From CBDBBY01 sp965203215 (GTDB lineage Bacteria > Pseudomonadota > Alphaproteobacteria > Rhodobacterales > Rhodobacteraceae), in assembly GCA_965203215.1 (NCBI GenBank), contig CBDBBY010000001.1:3286001-3350000 (forward strand): a DNA stretch of 64,000 nt, written 5' to 3'. A program made the position numbers and the translations under genes. Positions 38,373-46,906 of this stretch are shown in pieces. The notes under the pieces are model-generated. The model did not search any database, was not told the DNA's origin, and saw only the letters and a list, made by a program, of their open reading frames with translations. Each line of letters starts with the position of its first letter. Position 1 is the stretch's first letter.

Positions 38373-38646
38373 TAGGCGCGTCGCCAAGCGTGGATCAGTG
38401 CGTTCGTATCAATGCGATACGTCGTCAATGCGCAACCTCGCTGAGGAGGATTTGCGCAACTCCCGGAATATGCTTGGTCTTAAGGTTCAGATATTCCGAG
38501 ACGTCGCGCAACGTGAGTCTATCGCTGTGATAGAGAACAAGCACCGTGAGTACGAAATTGCGCCCCAATAAGCTGAATGCTTCGTTCGGCATGTTGCGTC
38601 CACCGAACTCCTTGTCAGTATTGGCCGCGTAGTTGTTGGCATATTT
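38373..38646 (-). pseudogene. Duplicated C-terminal piece of the HTH-ImmA/IrrE gene
   Basis: The coding part reads KEFGGRNMPNEAFSLLGRNFV and then LTLRDVSEYLNLKTKHIPGVAQILL. It corresponds to the last 75 residues of the ImmA-type protein at 42891-44093 with about a dozen changes. Similarity extends beyond the stop into the 3' flank (38373-38424 versus 42841-42890). The copy is cut off at 38647, where IS5-family sequence starts. It has no start codon of its own context and is a truncated duplicate. Confidence 0.8.
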
Positions 38647-38647
38647 A

Positions 38648-38862
38648 GGGCCTGTTAACACTAGATTTTGCTTGGCTCCATGCTTAAGTGACTGTCAAAA
38701 ATGACATAAAAATCGAGCGGTGCACAGTCGTGAAACAGATCACGGCAAAACAGTACGCCAAAATCCACCCTTTTCTCCCGGTTCAGCGCGAGAACGTGCC
38801 GATTTCGAACATCGTCTTCATCAACGCGATCCTGTACGTCTTGGAGAACGGCTGCAAGTGGT
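38648..38862 (+). mobile_element. IS5-family element, left end and transposase start
   Basis: GGGCCTGTTAACACTAG is the left terminus, also found at 56590 and (inverted) at 42815. The transposase begins at about 38731 with MKQITAKQYAKIHPFLPVQ and runs to ENGCKW at 38860, where the 24-bp dispersed repeat interrupts it. The remainder of this copy is missing. Confidence 0.8.
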
Positions 38863-38865
38863 GTC

Positions 38866-38889
38866 TGAGTTCACCCAATTTTGTGACTC
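38866..38889 (-). repeat. Dispersed 24-bp repeat, copy 3
   Basis: On the minus strand it matches 50135-50157 with one extra base and no other change. It sits exactly where the IS5-family transposase frame at 38648 breaks off, as an element terminus would. Confidence 0.6.
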
Positions 38890-38949
38890 CACCTTGGTGC
38901 CTGTAGAATACGCATTGGCGATGGTACCGAGCAACCCACCTCCTTGTTG

Positions 38950-39186
38950 ACTACTGGCTGCTTTCGAAACGCGGCGAGCAGCCAGTCAAGCCCGCCGCTA
39001 CGGATCCATCGGCGAAATCGGACATAGATCGAATACAAATCGCGGAATGCTCCGGTGGTGTGCCCTACTTGCAGCTATACTCTATGACGCAAGGATGGCG
39101 TTGATGAAATAGGTGTCGTTCGAAATCCGTACATTCCAGTGCTGAACTGGTAGGTAGGGCTGGATTTTTGCAAAATGGCCTTTCAT
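38950..39186 (-). mobile_element. Second IS5-family transposase fragment
   Basis: On the minus strand from 39186 the frame reads MKGHFAKIQPYLPVQHWNVRI and FINAIL, matching the starts at 38731 and 56672. After a frame change it continues SIYVRFRRWIRSGGLDWLL, the next part of the IS5-family N-terminal domain. Only this first third survives; 38890-38949 is unassigned. Confidence 0.7.
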
Positions 39187-39289
39187 GATCACCTTTGTGT
39201 CCGACCGCCGCTCGATTGTTCTCTCATTCTTGAAAGGTATTTGGCGTACCAGACCAGAGTTCTATTGTAGAAGGGCTCTAGCGCAGTTC

Positions 39290-40312
39290 CTATCTCGCAC
39301 CTGACGCCCTCAGCAATTCCATGACGTCCTTGTGGCCATACCATGCCGCGGTGTCCATTGGCGAATAGCCTTGACCATCTGCGGTGTTTGGGTTCGCACC
39401 TGCGTCGATCAAGAGCTTTGCCATTTCCAAGTTTCCAATCGCTGCAGCGACATGGAGAGCAGGTGTTCTTTGATCGCCCTTGATAACTGCCAATTCCGGT
39501 TTTGCGCCTGCGTCGATCAAGAGCTTTGCTATCTCCAAGTTTCCAGTCACTATCGCGACATGCAGTGGCGGCGTCATTAGCTCGCCGTCAACATTTGCAA
39601 TGTTTGGGTTCGCGCCCGCGTCGATCAAGAGCTTTGCCATATCAAACCGTCCGTCGAGCACTGCCATATGTAGCGGCGGCGTAATTTGCTCGTCGTCAAG
39701 ATTTGAAGTATTTGGGTTCGCGCCCGCATCAATCAAGAGCTTTGCCATCTCCAAGCTTCCAGTCACTGCCGCCCGATACAGCGGCGGTGTTCTTTGGTCA
39801 CCGTCGATATTTGGAATGTCCGGTTTTGCGCCTGCGTCGATCAAGAGCTTTGCCATCTCCAAGCTTCCAATTGTCACCGCCCGATACAGTGGCTGTGTTC
39901 TGTGGTCACCGTCGAAACTAGAAAGATCCGGTTTTGCGCCTGCGTCGATCAAGAGCCTTGCCATCTCCAAGCTTCCAGTCACTGCCGCGATATGCAATGG
40001 CGGCGTAATTAGCTCGCCATCAACATTTGCAATGTTTGGGTTCGCGCCTGCGTCGATCAAGAGCTTTGCCATCTCCAAGCTTCCGCCCATCACTGCCAAA
40101 TAGAGCGGTGGCGAAATTACATCGCCTTCGAATGCTCTAAGATCAGGGTCTGCACCCTCCGCCAAGAGCTGTTTCACAAGCGTAATATTTCCGTCCGCCA
40201 ACGCATAGTACAAATCCGTTCCGTGCGCCGGGGCCGGACTCGCTGCCACGGCAATCATCATGGCTCCCGCCGCCAGCCCAAGTGGAAATTTCCTTCGAGT
40301 GTTGAATGGCAT
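39290..40312 (-). CDS. Secreted ankyrin protein with seven 36-aa repeats
   Basis: This 340-residue protein begins at ATG 40312, chosen because AAGGA lies ten bases upstream and a clean signal peptide follows (MPFNTRRK, then LGLAAGAMMIAVAAS, cut near AHG). The rest is ankyrin repeats of the form DAGANPNIANVDGELITPP then LHIAAVTGSLEMAKLLI. Each unit is 36 residues, three more than the usual 33, through an extended loop. At DNA level the units are a 108-bp tandem array with period marks at 39403, 39511, 39619, 39727, 39835, 39943 and 40051. Such proteins bind other proteins; export suggests an envelope or host-facing partner. A paralogue with ordinary repeats lies 700 bases upstream of its start. 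Confidence 0.9.
   Translation of the reverse strand: MPFNTRRKFPLGLAAGAMMIAVAASPAPAHGTDLYYALADGNITLVKQLLAEGADPDLRAFEGDVISPPLYLAVMGGSLEMAKLLIDAGANPNIANVDGELITPPLHIAAVTGSLEMARLLIDAGAKPDLSSFDGDHRTQPLYRAVTIGSLEMAKLLIDAGAKPDIPNIDGDQRTPPLYRAAVTGSLEMAKLLIDAGANPNTSNLDDEQITPPLHMAVLDGRFDMAKLLIDAGANPNIANVDGELMTPPLHVAIVTGNLEIAKLLIDAGAKPELAVIKGDQRTPALHVAAAIGNLEMAKLLIDAGANPNTADGQGYSPMDTAAWYGHKDVMELLRASGAR
39395..40150 (-). repeat. Seven tandem 108-bp repeats within the ankyrin gene
   Basis: The 20-base mark CGTCGATCAAGAGCTTTGCC (or one to two changes) recurs at exact 108-base steps from 39403 to 40051. Conserved arms are nearly identical while the loop codons vary, suggesting expansion by unequal exchange with selection on the loops. 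Confidence 0.85.
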
Positions 40313-40627
40313 CTTTAATCCTTTTCTTTGTTGTGAAGTACGAGCGTAATGAACATGCCATTGAATTTCAATTCCCGATTTCACAATAGGGTGCGCACTA
40401 TTTTTGGTCAGGCAGTAGTGTAACATGCCCCGCAATCAAGGTATTCGTCCCAACGATTGTTTTCAACTTAGTATTTGATTGCAAGCATAACGTTCGCTCC
40501 GCTATCAACCAACGAAAATCCTATCTTCCAGAGCGTTTTTCACTTAGGTTGAATCGTACGCTTAGGGGTTCCTTCTGCTATTCCGATATGGTTTTTGTCC
40601 GCAGTTCCAGGACAAAGGACGGAAAGG

Positions 40628-40840
40628 ATGCCGAGACCTCATTCGGACGATCTGCGGATGCGCGCGATTAAGAAAATGCGGGCGGGCGAAAGCCGCCGGA
40701 GTGTTACGAAGCAGTTATGCGTGGCCGCGTTAAGCGTAATCAAATCGGCGGGGCGCTATTCGGACACGGGATCGGCCGGTCCCAGCTGGATGGGCACGCG
40801 CCGCGCGCCGAAGTTGGCGACGTACCGGGCTTGGAACCTC
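40628..40840 (+). mobile_element. IS630-family transposase N-terminal fragment
   Basis: MPRPHSDDLRMRAIKKMRAG and the following SRRSVTKQLCVAALSVIK are the helix-turn-helix start of IS630-type transposases. The frame then drifts, and no DDE domain follows before 41025. Upstream bases 40530-40550 (CCAGAGCGTTTTT) also occur at about 12106, perhaps an element end. GGAAAGG precedes the ATG. Confidence 0.75.
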
Positions 40841-41024
40841 AAGCGGAGCAATTCCTGTCCGGCGGTCACCTTTGAATGCCTAAAAGGGATTGTTTTTGCA
40901 TGCCGATTCACACGGCCTTCGGGTGCGTCGTGGGTTCGCCCGCCGGGCAGGCGAAAAAGCTATTGCCTGGCGGTCACTTGTGGTTACGGTTATAACAGGT
41001 TGAATAAAGATTTTCTCCTATTTC

Positions 41025-42191
41025 CTACTCTTTAGCTTCTACAGTATCTAAGGCTGCTAAAAACAACGCAATAATATCGGAACGCCCTCCCACCGCAGCG
41101 TAATGCATTGGAGATCGTCCTTCGTTATCCTTAGCTTTCAAGTTAGCTCCAGCCTTGATCAATAGATTAACTACGTCGTAATAGCCGTTCTCTGCAGCGG
41201 AGTGCAAAGGCGTCCAACCGTGTGAATTTACTGCGTTTGCGTTTGCTCCCGATTTGATTAGGGTATTCACAATATCGGTATAACCTCCGGTTGCTGCCCT
41301 GTGTAATGGGGTTTGTCCACTCTCATCTTCCCGAACATTAACATTTGCGCCCACCTCAATCAAAAGATCTACAGTGTCCATACGGCCTTTCTCTGCTGCC
41401 CTATGTAGGGGTGTCCAACCGTCGATATCTCCGTCATCAACGTTTGCTCCTGCTTCAATCAAGAGATTTGTAATGTTGATGTGCCCGTTCAAGGCCGACC
41501 GCTGTAAAGGAGTTGTTCCTTCTTTGTTTCGAGCGTTCACGTTTGAATCCGCCTCGATCAAAAGCTTTGCAATGTCGGCATAACCGCTCTCCGACACATG
41601 ATGCAAAGGAGAGTTGCTGTCTTCATCCATATGGTTTGCGTCGGCGCCTTTCTCTAACAGAATCTGTACGACATACTTATGACCTTGCGTTGCTGCAAGG
41701 TGTAAAGGGGTCCATTTTAGGTAGCTGCCCTCGACATTTGGATCAGCTCCAGCCTTAATCAAAAGTCTCGTGATGTTGGTATGTCCAAGAGCGGACGACC
41801 AGTTTAGAGGGGTTAGTCCGTATTCATCCTCTCTGGTTCTTGGATCCGCTCCCGCTCCAATCAAAATTCTTACGATGTTGTCACGCCCACCTCTTACCGA
41901 CCGGTTCAGGGGATCCCAACCTTCATTGTCTTTGGTGTTTACGTTTGCTCCCGCCTCAATCAAAAGTTTCGTAATGTGATAATGACCATTAATCGCCGCA
42001 AAGTGCAACGGCGTCACTCCATCATCGTCCTTCGCATTCACGATCTCACCATCCTCAATCAAAAGCCTCACTATGTCGGCACGTCCTTTGTTAACTGCTT
42101 TGTGAAGATGTAATTCGGTTTCCTGTGCTATTGATTGAACCCCAAACATAACAGATACCATAACAACGACCGTGCTTAGAAAACGTTTCAT
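41025..42191 (-). CDS. Secreted ankyrin protein with 33-aa repeats
   Basis: This 388-residue protein starts at ATG 42191 after AAGGAGAAAAG, an excellent ribosome site. MKRFLSTVVVMVSVMFGVQSIAQ is a signal peptide. About ten canonical ankyrin repeats follow, for example DGVTPLHFAAINGHYHITKLLIE and DGWTPLHRAAEKGRMDTVDLLIE, and the protein ends with a short cap. The product is probably periplasmic or exported and binds a protein partner. It shares the repeat fold and export with the protein at 39290-40312, but the repeat length and sequence differ, so they are not a recent duplicate pair. The two are separated by an IS630 relic. Confidence 0.92.
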   Translation of the reverse strand: MKRFLSTVVVMVSVMFGVQSIAQETELHLHKAVNKGRADIVRLLIEDGEIVNAKDDDGVTPLHFAAINGHYHITKLLIEAGANVNTKDNEGWDPLNRSVRGGRDNIVRILIGAGADPRTREDEYGLTPLNWSSALGHTNITRLLIKAGADPNVEGSYLKWTPLHLAATQGHKYVVQILLEKGADANHMDEDSNSPLHHVSESGYADIAKLLIEADSNVNARNKEGTTPLQRSALNGHINITNLLIEAGANVDDGDIDGWTPLHRAAEKGRMDTVDLLIEVGANVNVREDESGQTPLHRAATGGYTDIVNTLIKSGANANAVNSHGWTPLHSAAENGYYDVVNLLIKAGANLKAKDNEGRSPMHYAAVGGRSDIIALFLAALDTVEAKE

Positions 42192-42289
42192 GATTCTTTT
42201 CTCCTTCTATGAAACTGAGGTTTCCATTTACCACAAATCACTCACAAACACCACCATCATCATCTCTATCATACATCCACATATAAGCC

Positions 42290-42815
42290 GTATGTCCAAT
42301 GGGCACCGGAGCGATTCCATGACTCCTTGCTGCCGAGACCATGTGGATCTTTGCGTCCCGGCCGCCGCGCGACCTTCCGACGCTTTGCGAACCGTTCTTC
42401 CTTCGCGCCCCGGTGCCATCGGGATGCATCTGGACGCTGGTGCTGTCGATGCCGAAGCAGTCCGCGTCCTCGCCGACTGCTTCCTGTTCCCGAAGCGCGG
42501 CGAACAGCCGCTCGAGCACGCCGCTGCGGAACCAGCGGTGGAACCGGGCGTAAACCGTGAACCAGTTGACGAACCGCTCCGGCAGGGCGCATCACTTGCA
42601 GCTGTTCTCCAGAACGTACAGTATCGCGTTGATGAAGACGATGTGCGAAATCCGCATGTTTCCGCGTTGAACCGGCAGATAAGAGTGGAATTTGACGTGC
42701 TGTTTTGCCGTGATCTGCTTCATGACCGTGCACCGCACGATTTTTATGTCATTGTCGACAGTTACTTAAGCATGGAACCAAGCAAAACCCAAACAAAATT
42801 CTAGCGTAGACAGGC
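42290..42815 (-). mobile_element. Degenerate IS5-family element
   Basis: On the minus strand the left end lies at 42815 (GCCTGTCTACGCTAG) and the transposase start at about 42721. The frame is broken in the first part. A later open part gives LERLFAALREQEAVG, DCFGIDSTSVQMHPDGTGA and GRSRGGRDAKIHMVSA, the first catalytic Asp region of IS5-family transposases. It ends near 42290 without the C-terminal domain. Confidence 0.85.
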
Positions 42816-42890
42816 ATTAGTTTGGAATTATATATATGCAGGCGCGCCGCCAAGCGCGGATCAGTGCCCCCGTATCAATACAATACGTCG

Positions 42891-44093
42891 TCATTGAGAC
42901 GCCTCGCTGAGGAGGATATCCGCGACTTTTGGAATGTGCTTGGCCTTAAGGTTCAGATATTCAGAGACGTCACGCAGTGTGATTCTATCGCTGCAATAGG
43001 GAGCAAGCACCGTGCGTACGAAATTCCGCCCCAACAAGCTGAAGGCTTCGTTCGGCATGTTGCGTCCACCGAACTCCCTGTCAGCATAAGACGCTTTTTT
43101 GCGCTCAAGGTAGGCCGCGTAGTCGTTGGCATATTCAATTTCCTTGGTTCTGTAAAAAGCTTGGTCGGTTAGGGCGAGCGTAAGCAGGCGGCGCACAATC
43201 GAGACCTTGCTCGTGCTGAAGACGTAGGCAAGTTCGTTTATGCTTTCTTCGGTCCAGAACGAGTTGCCGGGTTCTTGGGCCCTGACGACATTCTGGTTCT
43301 GGAACATCTCGCGCGGGAGCAGCGTGGCCGCAGCGACCGCATTGCACCAGATTTCGACCTGTTGCGTTTCCGGCGGGCGGGAGACATCGATGTAGAATTC
43401 CGAGACCCCGCCTTTCGCGAGCAAAAGATGCGCAAATTCATGCAGCAGCGAGAAAGTTCGACGCGAGGGGGTATCCGCACGATTGACCGCGATTGCGGGA
43501 AGCTTGGTTTCGGAGAGCGCGAATCCCGAGGCTTCGCTGGTGTCCACTTTATCCATCTGAAACACGAGGACGCCGCTCTCTTCGATCAGCGACCGCCAGC
43601 CGTTGAAAGCTTCGCGCTTGCTCCGCCATGCTCGCTGCTCCGCGTCGGTGATGCGCAAATGGCGGCGTACGCTGGCGCCGACCGTTTCGGGGTTGTCATC
43701 GAGCGTGGCCGAGATCGGCAGTTCGGGAACCGTTTCTCCGACCTCTTGGAGAAGATCGATCGCGATTTCTCGCCGCTCTTGCGCAGCGCGGATTTGAAGA
43801 TGAAGCTGCGGCGACATGCGCTGCGGCACTCCTCCGCGCAAGCGCCGGAAATCCTTGATCGCTTGGAAGTCAGTCGGCGCCTCCTGAAGATAGAATGCCG
43901 CCAGCGGCCGCTTGTATTTCTTCCCAAGTGTTCGGAGTTGGTTGATCGTGGGTTTCAGTTCTCCGCTTTCCCACTGGGGCGCTTTGGCCAAGGCGGAAAC
44001 GGCGGCAATCTCTTCGAGCGAGTAGCCCGCGCTTTCTCGGGCCCAGATCAATATCTCCGGCTTTACAAGCGCTCTGACTGGCTTTCGTGCCAT
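42891..44093 (-). CDS. HTH-ImmA/IrrE metalloprotease
   Basis: This 400-residue protein starts at ATG 44093. An N-terminal XRE-like helix-turn-helix (WARESAGYSLEEIAAVSAL...WESGELKPTINQLRTL) is followed by ImmA/IrrE peptidase with HEFAH at 218-222, where the two His bind zinc and Glu is the base. A third acidic ligand is expected after AVAAATLLP. The family cleaves repressors or acts as an antitoxin for a paired toxin. No toxin gene is adjacent. The C-terminal 75 residues form an extra domain that is also found alone as a relic at 38425-38646. It is divergent from the paa operon with a 320-base gap, but a role in paa control is not indicated. Confidence 0.9.
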   Translation of the reverse strand: MARKPVRALVKPEILIWARESAGYSLEEIAAVSALAKAPQWESGELKPTINQLRTLGKKYKRPLAAFYLQEAPTDFQAIKDFRRLRGGVPQRMSPQLHLQIRAAQERREIAIDLLQEVGETVPELPISATLDDNPETVGASVRRHLRITDAEQRAWRSKREAFNGWRSLIEESGVLVFQMDKVDTSEASGFALSETKLPAIAVNRADTPSRRTFSLLHEFAHLLLAKGGVSEFYIDVSRPPETQQVEIWCNAVAAATLLPREMFQNQNVVRAQEPGNSFWTEESINELAYVFSTSKVSIVRRLLTLALTDQAFYRTKEIEYANDYAAYLERKKASYADREFGGRNMPNEAFSLLGRNFVRTVLAPYCSDRITLRDVSEYLNLKAKHIPKVADILLSEASQ

Positions 44094-44308
44094 TTTCTGT
44101 CCGACCTGATCTTGTTCCGGACCAACATTGAGCGTCGCGGCCGCGCGTGCATTCTTATGAACGCTGCCCGGTGGCATGCTCCTCCGGGTTGGCGCTAGTC
44201 TGATTGTTCCATCCAGTTTTTGCCCTTTCTCAACCGGATAGCATACTGCCTCGGTGTCGCGCCATAGCGGGCGGCATTGCACGATTGTTGCTGTTGCCTC
44301 TCCTAATC

Positions 44309-44344
44309 GTTACATTTTGCAACAAATAGCCATGATTATGTAAC
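44309..44344. promoter_or_regulatory. Inverted repeat upstream of paaJ, possible operator
   Basis: GTTACAT at 44309-44315 and ATGTAAC at 44338-44344 form a perfect 7-bp inverted repeat with a 22-base spacer, 69-104 bases before the paaJ start in an AT-rich stretch. TetR or GntR-type repressors of paa genes use such palindromes. No regulator gene is visible in the window, and no promoter was assigned with confidence. Confidence 0.4.
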
Positions 44345-44412
44345 ATTTTACTTTACACAAGCATGCCAAGCCAATAGATGTTTTTTGCGGAAGGCAATTC
44401 GGAGAGTCGGGA

Positions 44413-45618
44413 ATGCAGGACGCGTTCATCTGCGATGGAGTTCGAACTCCGATAGGCCGGTACGGCGGCGCATTGGCAAGCGTGCGCCCTGATGATCTGG
44501 CGGCGCATGTCATTGCCGCGCTTAAGAATCGAAACTCCGAAGTTGCGTGGGAACGTGTCGACGAGGTGATATTCGGCGACGCCAATCAAGCCGGCGAGGA
44601 CAACCGCAATGTGGCCCGGATGGCATCATTGCTCGCAGGGCTTCCCGAAACAGTTCCAGCGATCACGGTGAACAGGCTGTGCGCCTCCGGCATGGATGCG
44701 GTGGGGTTCGCCGCGCGCGGGATAAAGGCCGGAGACTACGACCTAGCTATTGCCGGCGGCGTCGAAAGCATGAGCCGCGCGCCGTTCGTCATGCCGAAGG
44801 CGAGCGCGGCGTTTTCCCGAGCGAATGCCGTTTTTGACACCACGATCGGCTGGCGGTTCGTGAACCCGAATATGAAGTCCCGGTACGGAACGGACTCCAT
44901 GCCGGAGACCGCCGACAACGTCGCTGCGGACTATTCCGTGTCGCGGCAGGACCAGGACGCCTTCGCCGCAAGATCGCAAGAACGCTGGCAAACGGCCTCC
45001 GAGGCGGGAGTCTTCAAAGACGAAATCGTGCCCGTCGAAGTCCCTCAGCGCAAAGGCGATCCGATCTTGGTCGATGCCGACGAGCATCCGCGCCCCGGAA
45101 CGACAGCGGATAAGCTTTCCAAGCTGCGCGGAGTGAACGGACCGGAACTGACCGTCACTGCCGGCAATGCCAGTGGGGTCAACGACGGGGCCGCCGCCAT
45201 GATCATCGCGTCCGAAGCCAGCGCGGAGGCGAACGGCTTGAAGCCGTTGGCACGAATCTTGGCCATGTCGTCTGCCGGCGTGGAGCCGCGAGTTATGGGC
45301 ATTGGGCCCGTTGCGGCAACCCGCAAGCTGCTTGCGCGTACCGGATTGGCCATCGGCCAGATGGACGTGATTGAACTGAACGAAGCTTTTGCCAGCCAAG
45401 CTCTCGCCACTTTGCGCGAACTCGGTGTCGCGGATGATGCGGAGCATGTGAATCCCAATGGCGGGGCTATCGCGATCGGACATCCTCTTGGCATGTCCGG
45501 CGCTCGGATCGTGCTTGCGGCTGCCCGGCAGCTGGGTCGCACCGGCGGCCGCTACGCGCTCTGCACGATGTGCGTCGGAGTAGGTCAAGGCACGGCGATG
45601 ATAATTGAAAGAGTTTGA
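44413..45618 (+). CDS. paaJ: Acetyl-CoA acyltransferase of phenylacetate pathway
   Basis: This 401-residue thiolase has the nucleophile in NRLCASGMDA near residue 90, GGAIAIGHPLGMSGAR with the catalytic His, and MCVGVGQG with the second Cys. The start MQDAFICDGVRTPIGRYGG and overall sequence match 3-oxoadipyl-CoA / 3-oxo-5,6-dehydrosuberyl-CoA thiolases (PcaF/PaaJ). Its position immediately before paaA (TTGA/stop overlap region) supports PaaJ, which splits the ring-opened CoA intermediate to acetyl-CoA. A role in the beta-ketoadipate pathway is the alternative. The ribosome site is GGAG 12-15 bases upstream. Confidence 0.9.
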   Translation: MQDAFICDGVRTPIGRYGGALASVRPDDLAAHVIAALKNRNSEVAWERVDEVIFGDANQAGEDNRNVARMASLLAGLPETVPAITVNRLCASGMDAVGFAARGIKAGDYDLAIAGGVESMSRAPFVMPKASAAFSRANAVFDTTIGWRFVNPNMKSRYGTDSMPETADNVAADYSVSRQDQDAFAARSQERWQTASEAGVFKDEIVPVEVPQRKGDPILVDADEHPRPGTTADKLSKLRGVNGPELTVTAGNASGVNDGAAAMIIASEASAEANGLKPLARILAMSSAGVEPRVMGIGPVAATRKLLARTGLAIGQMDVIELNEAFASQALATLRELGVADDAEHVNPNGGAIAIGHPLGMSGARIVLAAARQLGRTGGRYALCTMCVGVGQGTAMIIERV

Positions 45619-45632
45619 CGGAGACTTATCGG

Positions 45633-46601
45633 ATGTATGCGCAGATGGTTGAATCCGAAGCGACCGAAGAATCGCCGGAGAAGCTCGCCGCGTTTCAGGC
45701 GCGCATCGACGCGGGTGAAAAAATTGAACCGAAGGATTGGATGCCGGAAGGCTACCGCAAGACGCTGATCCGGCAGGTCGGCCAGCATGCTCATTCGGAG
45801 ATCGTAGGCCAATTGCCGGAAGGCAACTGGATCACCCGAGCCCCGACGCTCGAGCGGAAAGCGATTTTGCTGGCCAAGGTTCAGGACGAGGCCGGCCACG
45901 GACTCTATCTTTACTGCGCGGCCGAGACGCTGGGCGTGAGCCGGGACGAACTGATCGAAAGGCTGAATGATGGCCGGATGAAATACTCCTCCATCTTCAA
46001 CTACCCGACTCTGACCTGGGCCGACATGGGGGCGGTGGGCTGGCTGGTCGACGGGGCGGCGATCATGAATCAGGTGCCGCTACAGCGGACCTCGTACGGA
46101 CCGTACAGCCGAGCGATGATACGCATTTGCAAGGAAGAGTCTTTCCACCAGCGCCAAGGTTTCGACATCATGATGAAGATGGCCAACGGCACGGCTGCTC
46201 AAAAGAAGATGGCGCAGGATGCGCTGAACCGGTTTTGGTATCCCGCATTGATGATGTTCGGCCCCTCGGACAAGGATAGCGTGCATTCGGCGCAGTCGAT
46301 GGCGTGGAAAATCAAGATCAACACCAATGACGAGCTGCGCCAGAAGTTCGTCGATCAGACCGCGCCGCAGGCGGACTATCTCGGCCTAGAGATCCCCGAT
46401 CCGAATTTGAGCTGGAACGAAGACAAGAGCGGCTACGATTTCAGCGAGCCCGACTGGAATGAGTTTTTCCAAGTGATCCGGGGCCACGGACCGTGCAATG
46501 CGGACAGGATGAGGGTGCGCCGGAAGGCATGGGACGACGGCGCTTGGGTGCGCGACGGCTTGATGGCTCACGCCGAGAAGATGCGCGCCGCCGCAGCTTG
46601 A
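45633..46601 (+). CDS. paaA: Phenylacetyl-CoA epoxidase catalytic subunit PaaA
   Basis: This 322-residue ferritin-like diiron protein is the catalytic subunit that epoxidises the ring of phenylacetyl-CoA. QDEAGHGLYLY and CKEESFHQRQ give the two ExxH iron-binding pairs; DWMPEGYRKTLIRQ and PEGNWITRAPTL are PaaA hallmarks, and KYSSIFNYPTLTWAD is conserved with the Escherichia coli protein. I chose ATG 45633 because GGAG lies about ten bases upstream; a TTG at 45615 overlapping the paaJ stop is the alternative and adds six residues. It forms a complex with PaaC, with PaaB bridging and PaaE supplying electrons. Confidence 0.96.
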   Translation: MYAQMVESEATEESPEKLAAFQARIDAGEKIEPKDWMPEGYRKTLIRQVGQHAHSEIVGQLPEGNWITRAPTLERKAILLAKVQDEAGHGLYLYCAAETLGVSRDELIERLNDGRMKYSSIFNYPTLTWADMGAVGWLVDGAAIMNQVPLQRTSYGPYSRAMIRICKEESFHQRQGFDIMMKMANGTAAQKKMAQDALNRFWYPALMMFGPSDKDSVHSAQSMAWKIKINTNDELRQKFVDQTAPQADYLGLEIPDPNLSWNEDKSGYDFSEPDWNEFFQVIRGHGPCNADRMRVRRKAWDDGAWVRDGLMAHAEKMRAAAA

Positions 46602-46621
46602 CCCGATAGAGGAGAAGTCCG

Positions 46622-46906
46622 ATGTCTACTGAATGGCCGCTCTGGGAGATATTCATCCGCGGGCGGCACGGAATGAGCCATCGCCACGTGGGATCTTTGC
46701 ACGCTCCGGACGCGGAGATGGCGATCAAGAACGCGCGCGACGTTTATACTCGGCGCAACGAAGGCGTCAGCATTTGGGCGGTGAGGGCTTCCGACATCGT
46801 TGCGTCTTCGCCATCCGAAAAGGGGCCGCTGTACGACCCGGCGCGAACCAAAGTCTATCGGCACCCAACGTTCTACGACATACCCGACGATGTCGGGGCG
46901 ATGTGA
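46622..46906 (+). CDS. paaB: Phenylacetyl-CoA epoxidase subunit PaaB
   Basis: This 94-residue protein matches PaaB along its length: WPLWEIFIRGRHGMSHRHVG, HAPDAEMAIKNARDVYTRR and GVSIWAVRASDI. PaaB links PaaAC heterodimers in the epoxidase. GAGGAG lies 8-10 bases before the ATG. The stop shares its A with the paaC start (TGATG). Confidence 0.96.
   Translation: MSTEWPLWEIFIRGRHGMSHRHVGSLHAPDAEMAIKNARDVYTRRNEGVSIWAVRASDIVASSPSEKGPLYDPARTKVYRHPTFYDIPDDVGAM

Noticed and set aside
39395..40150. Evenly spaced repeats that could suggest a CRISPR-like array
   Set aside because: The 108-bp period is in frame, encodes ankyrin units, and has no unique spacers.
43275..44198. 307-codon plus-strand frame
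   Set aside because: Antisense shadow of the HTH-ImmA/IrrE gene.
44743..45588. 281-codon minus-strand frame
   Set aside because: Antisense shadow of paaJ.
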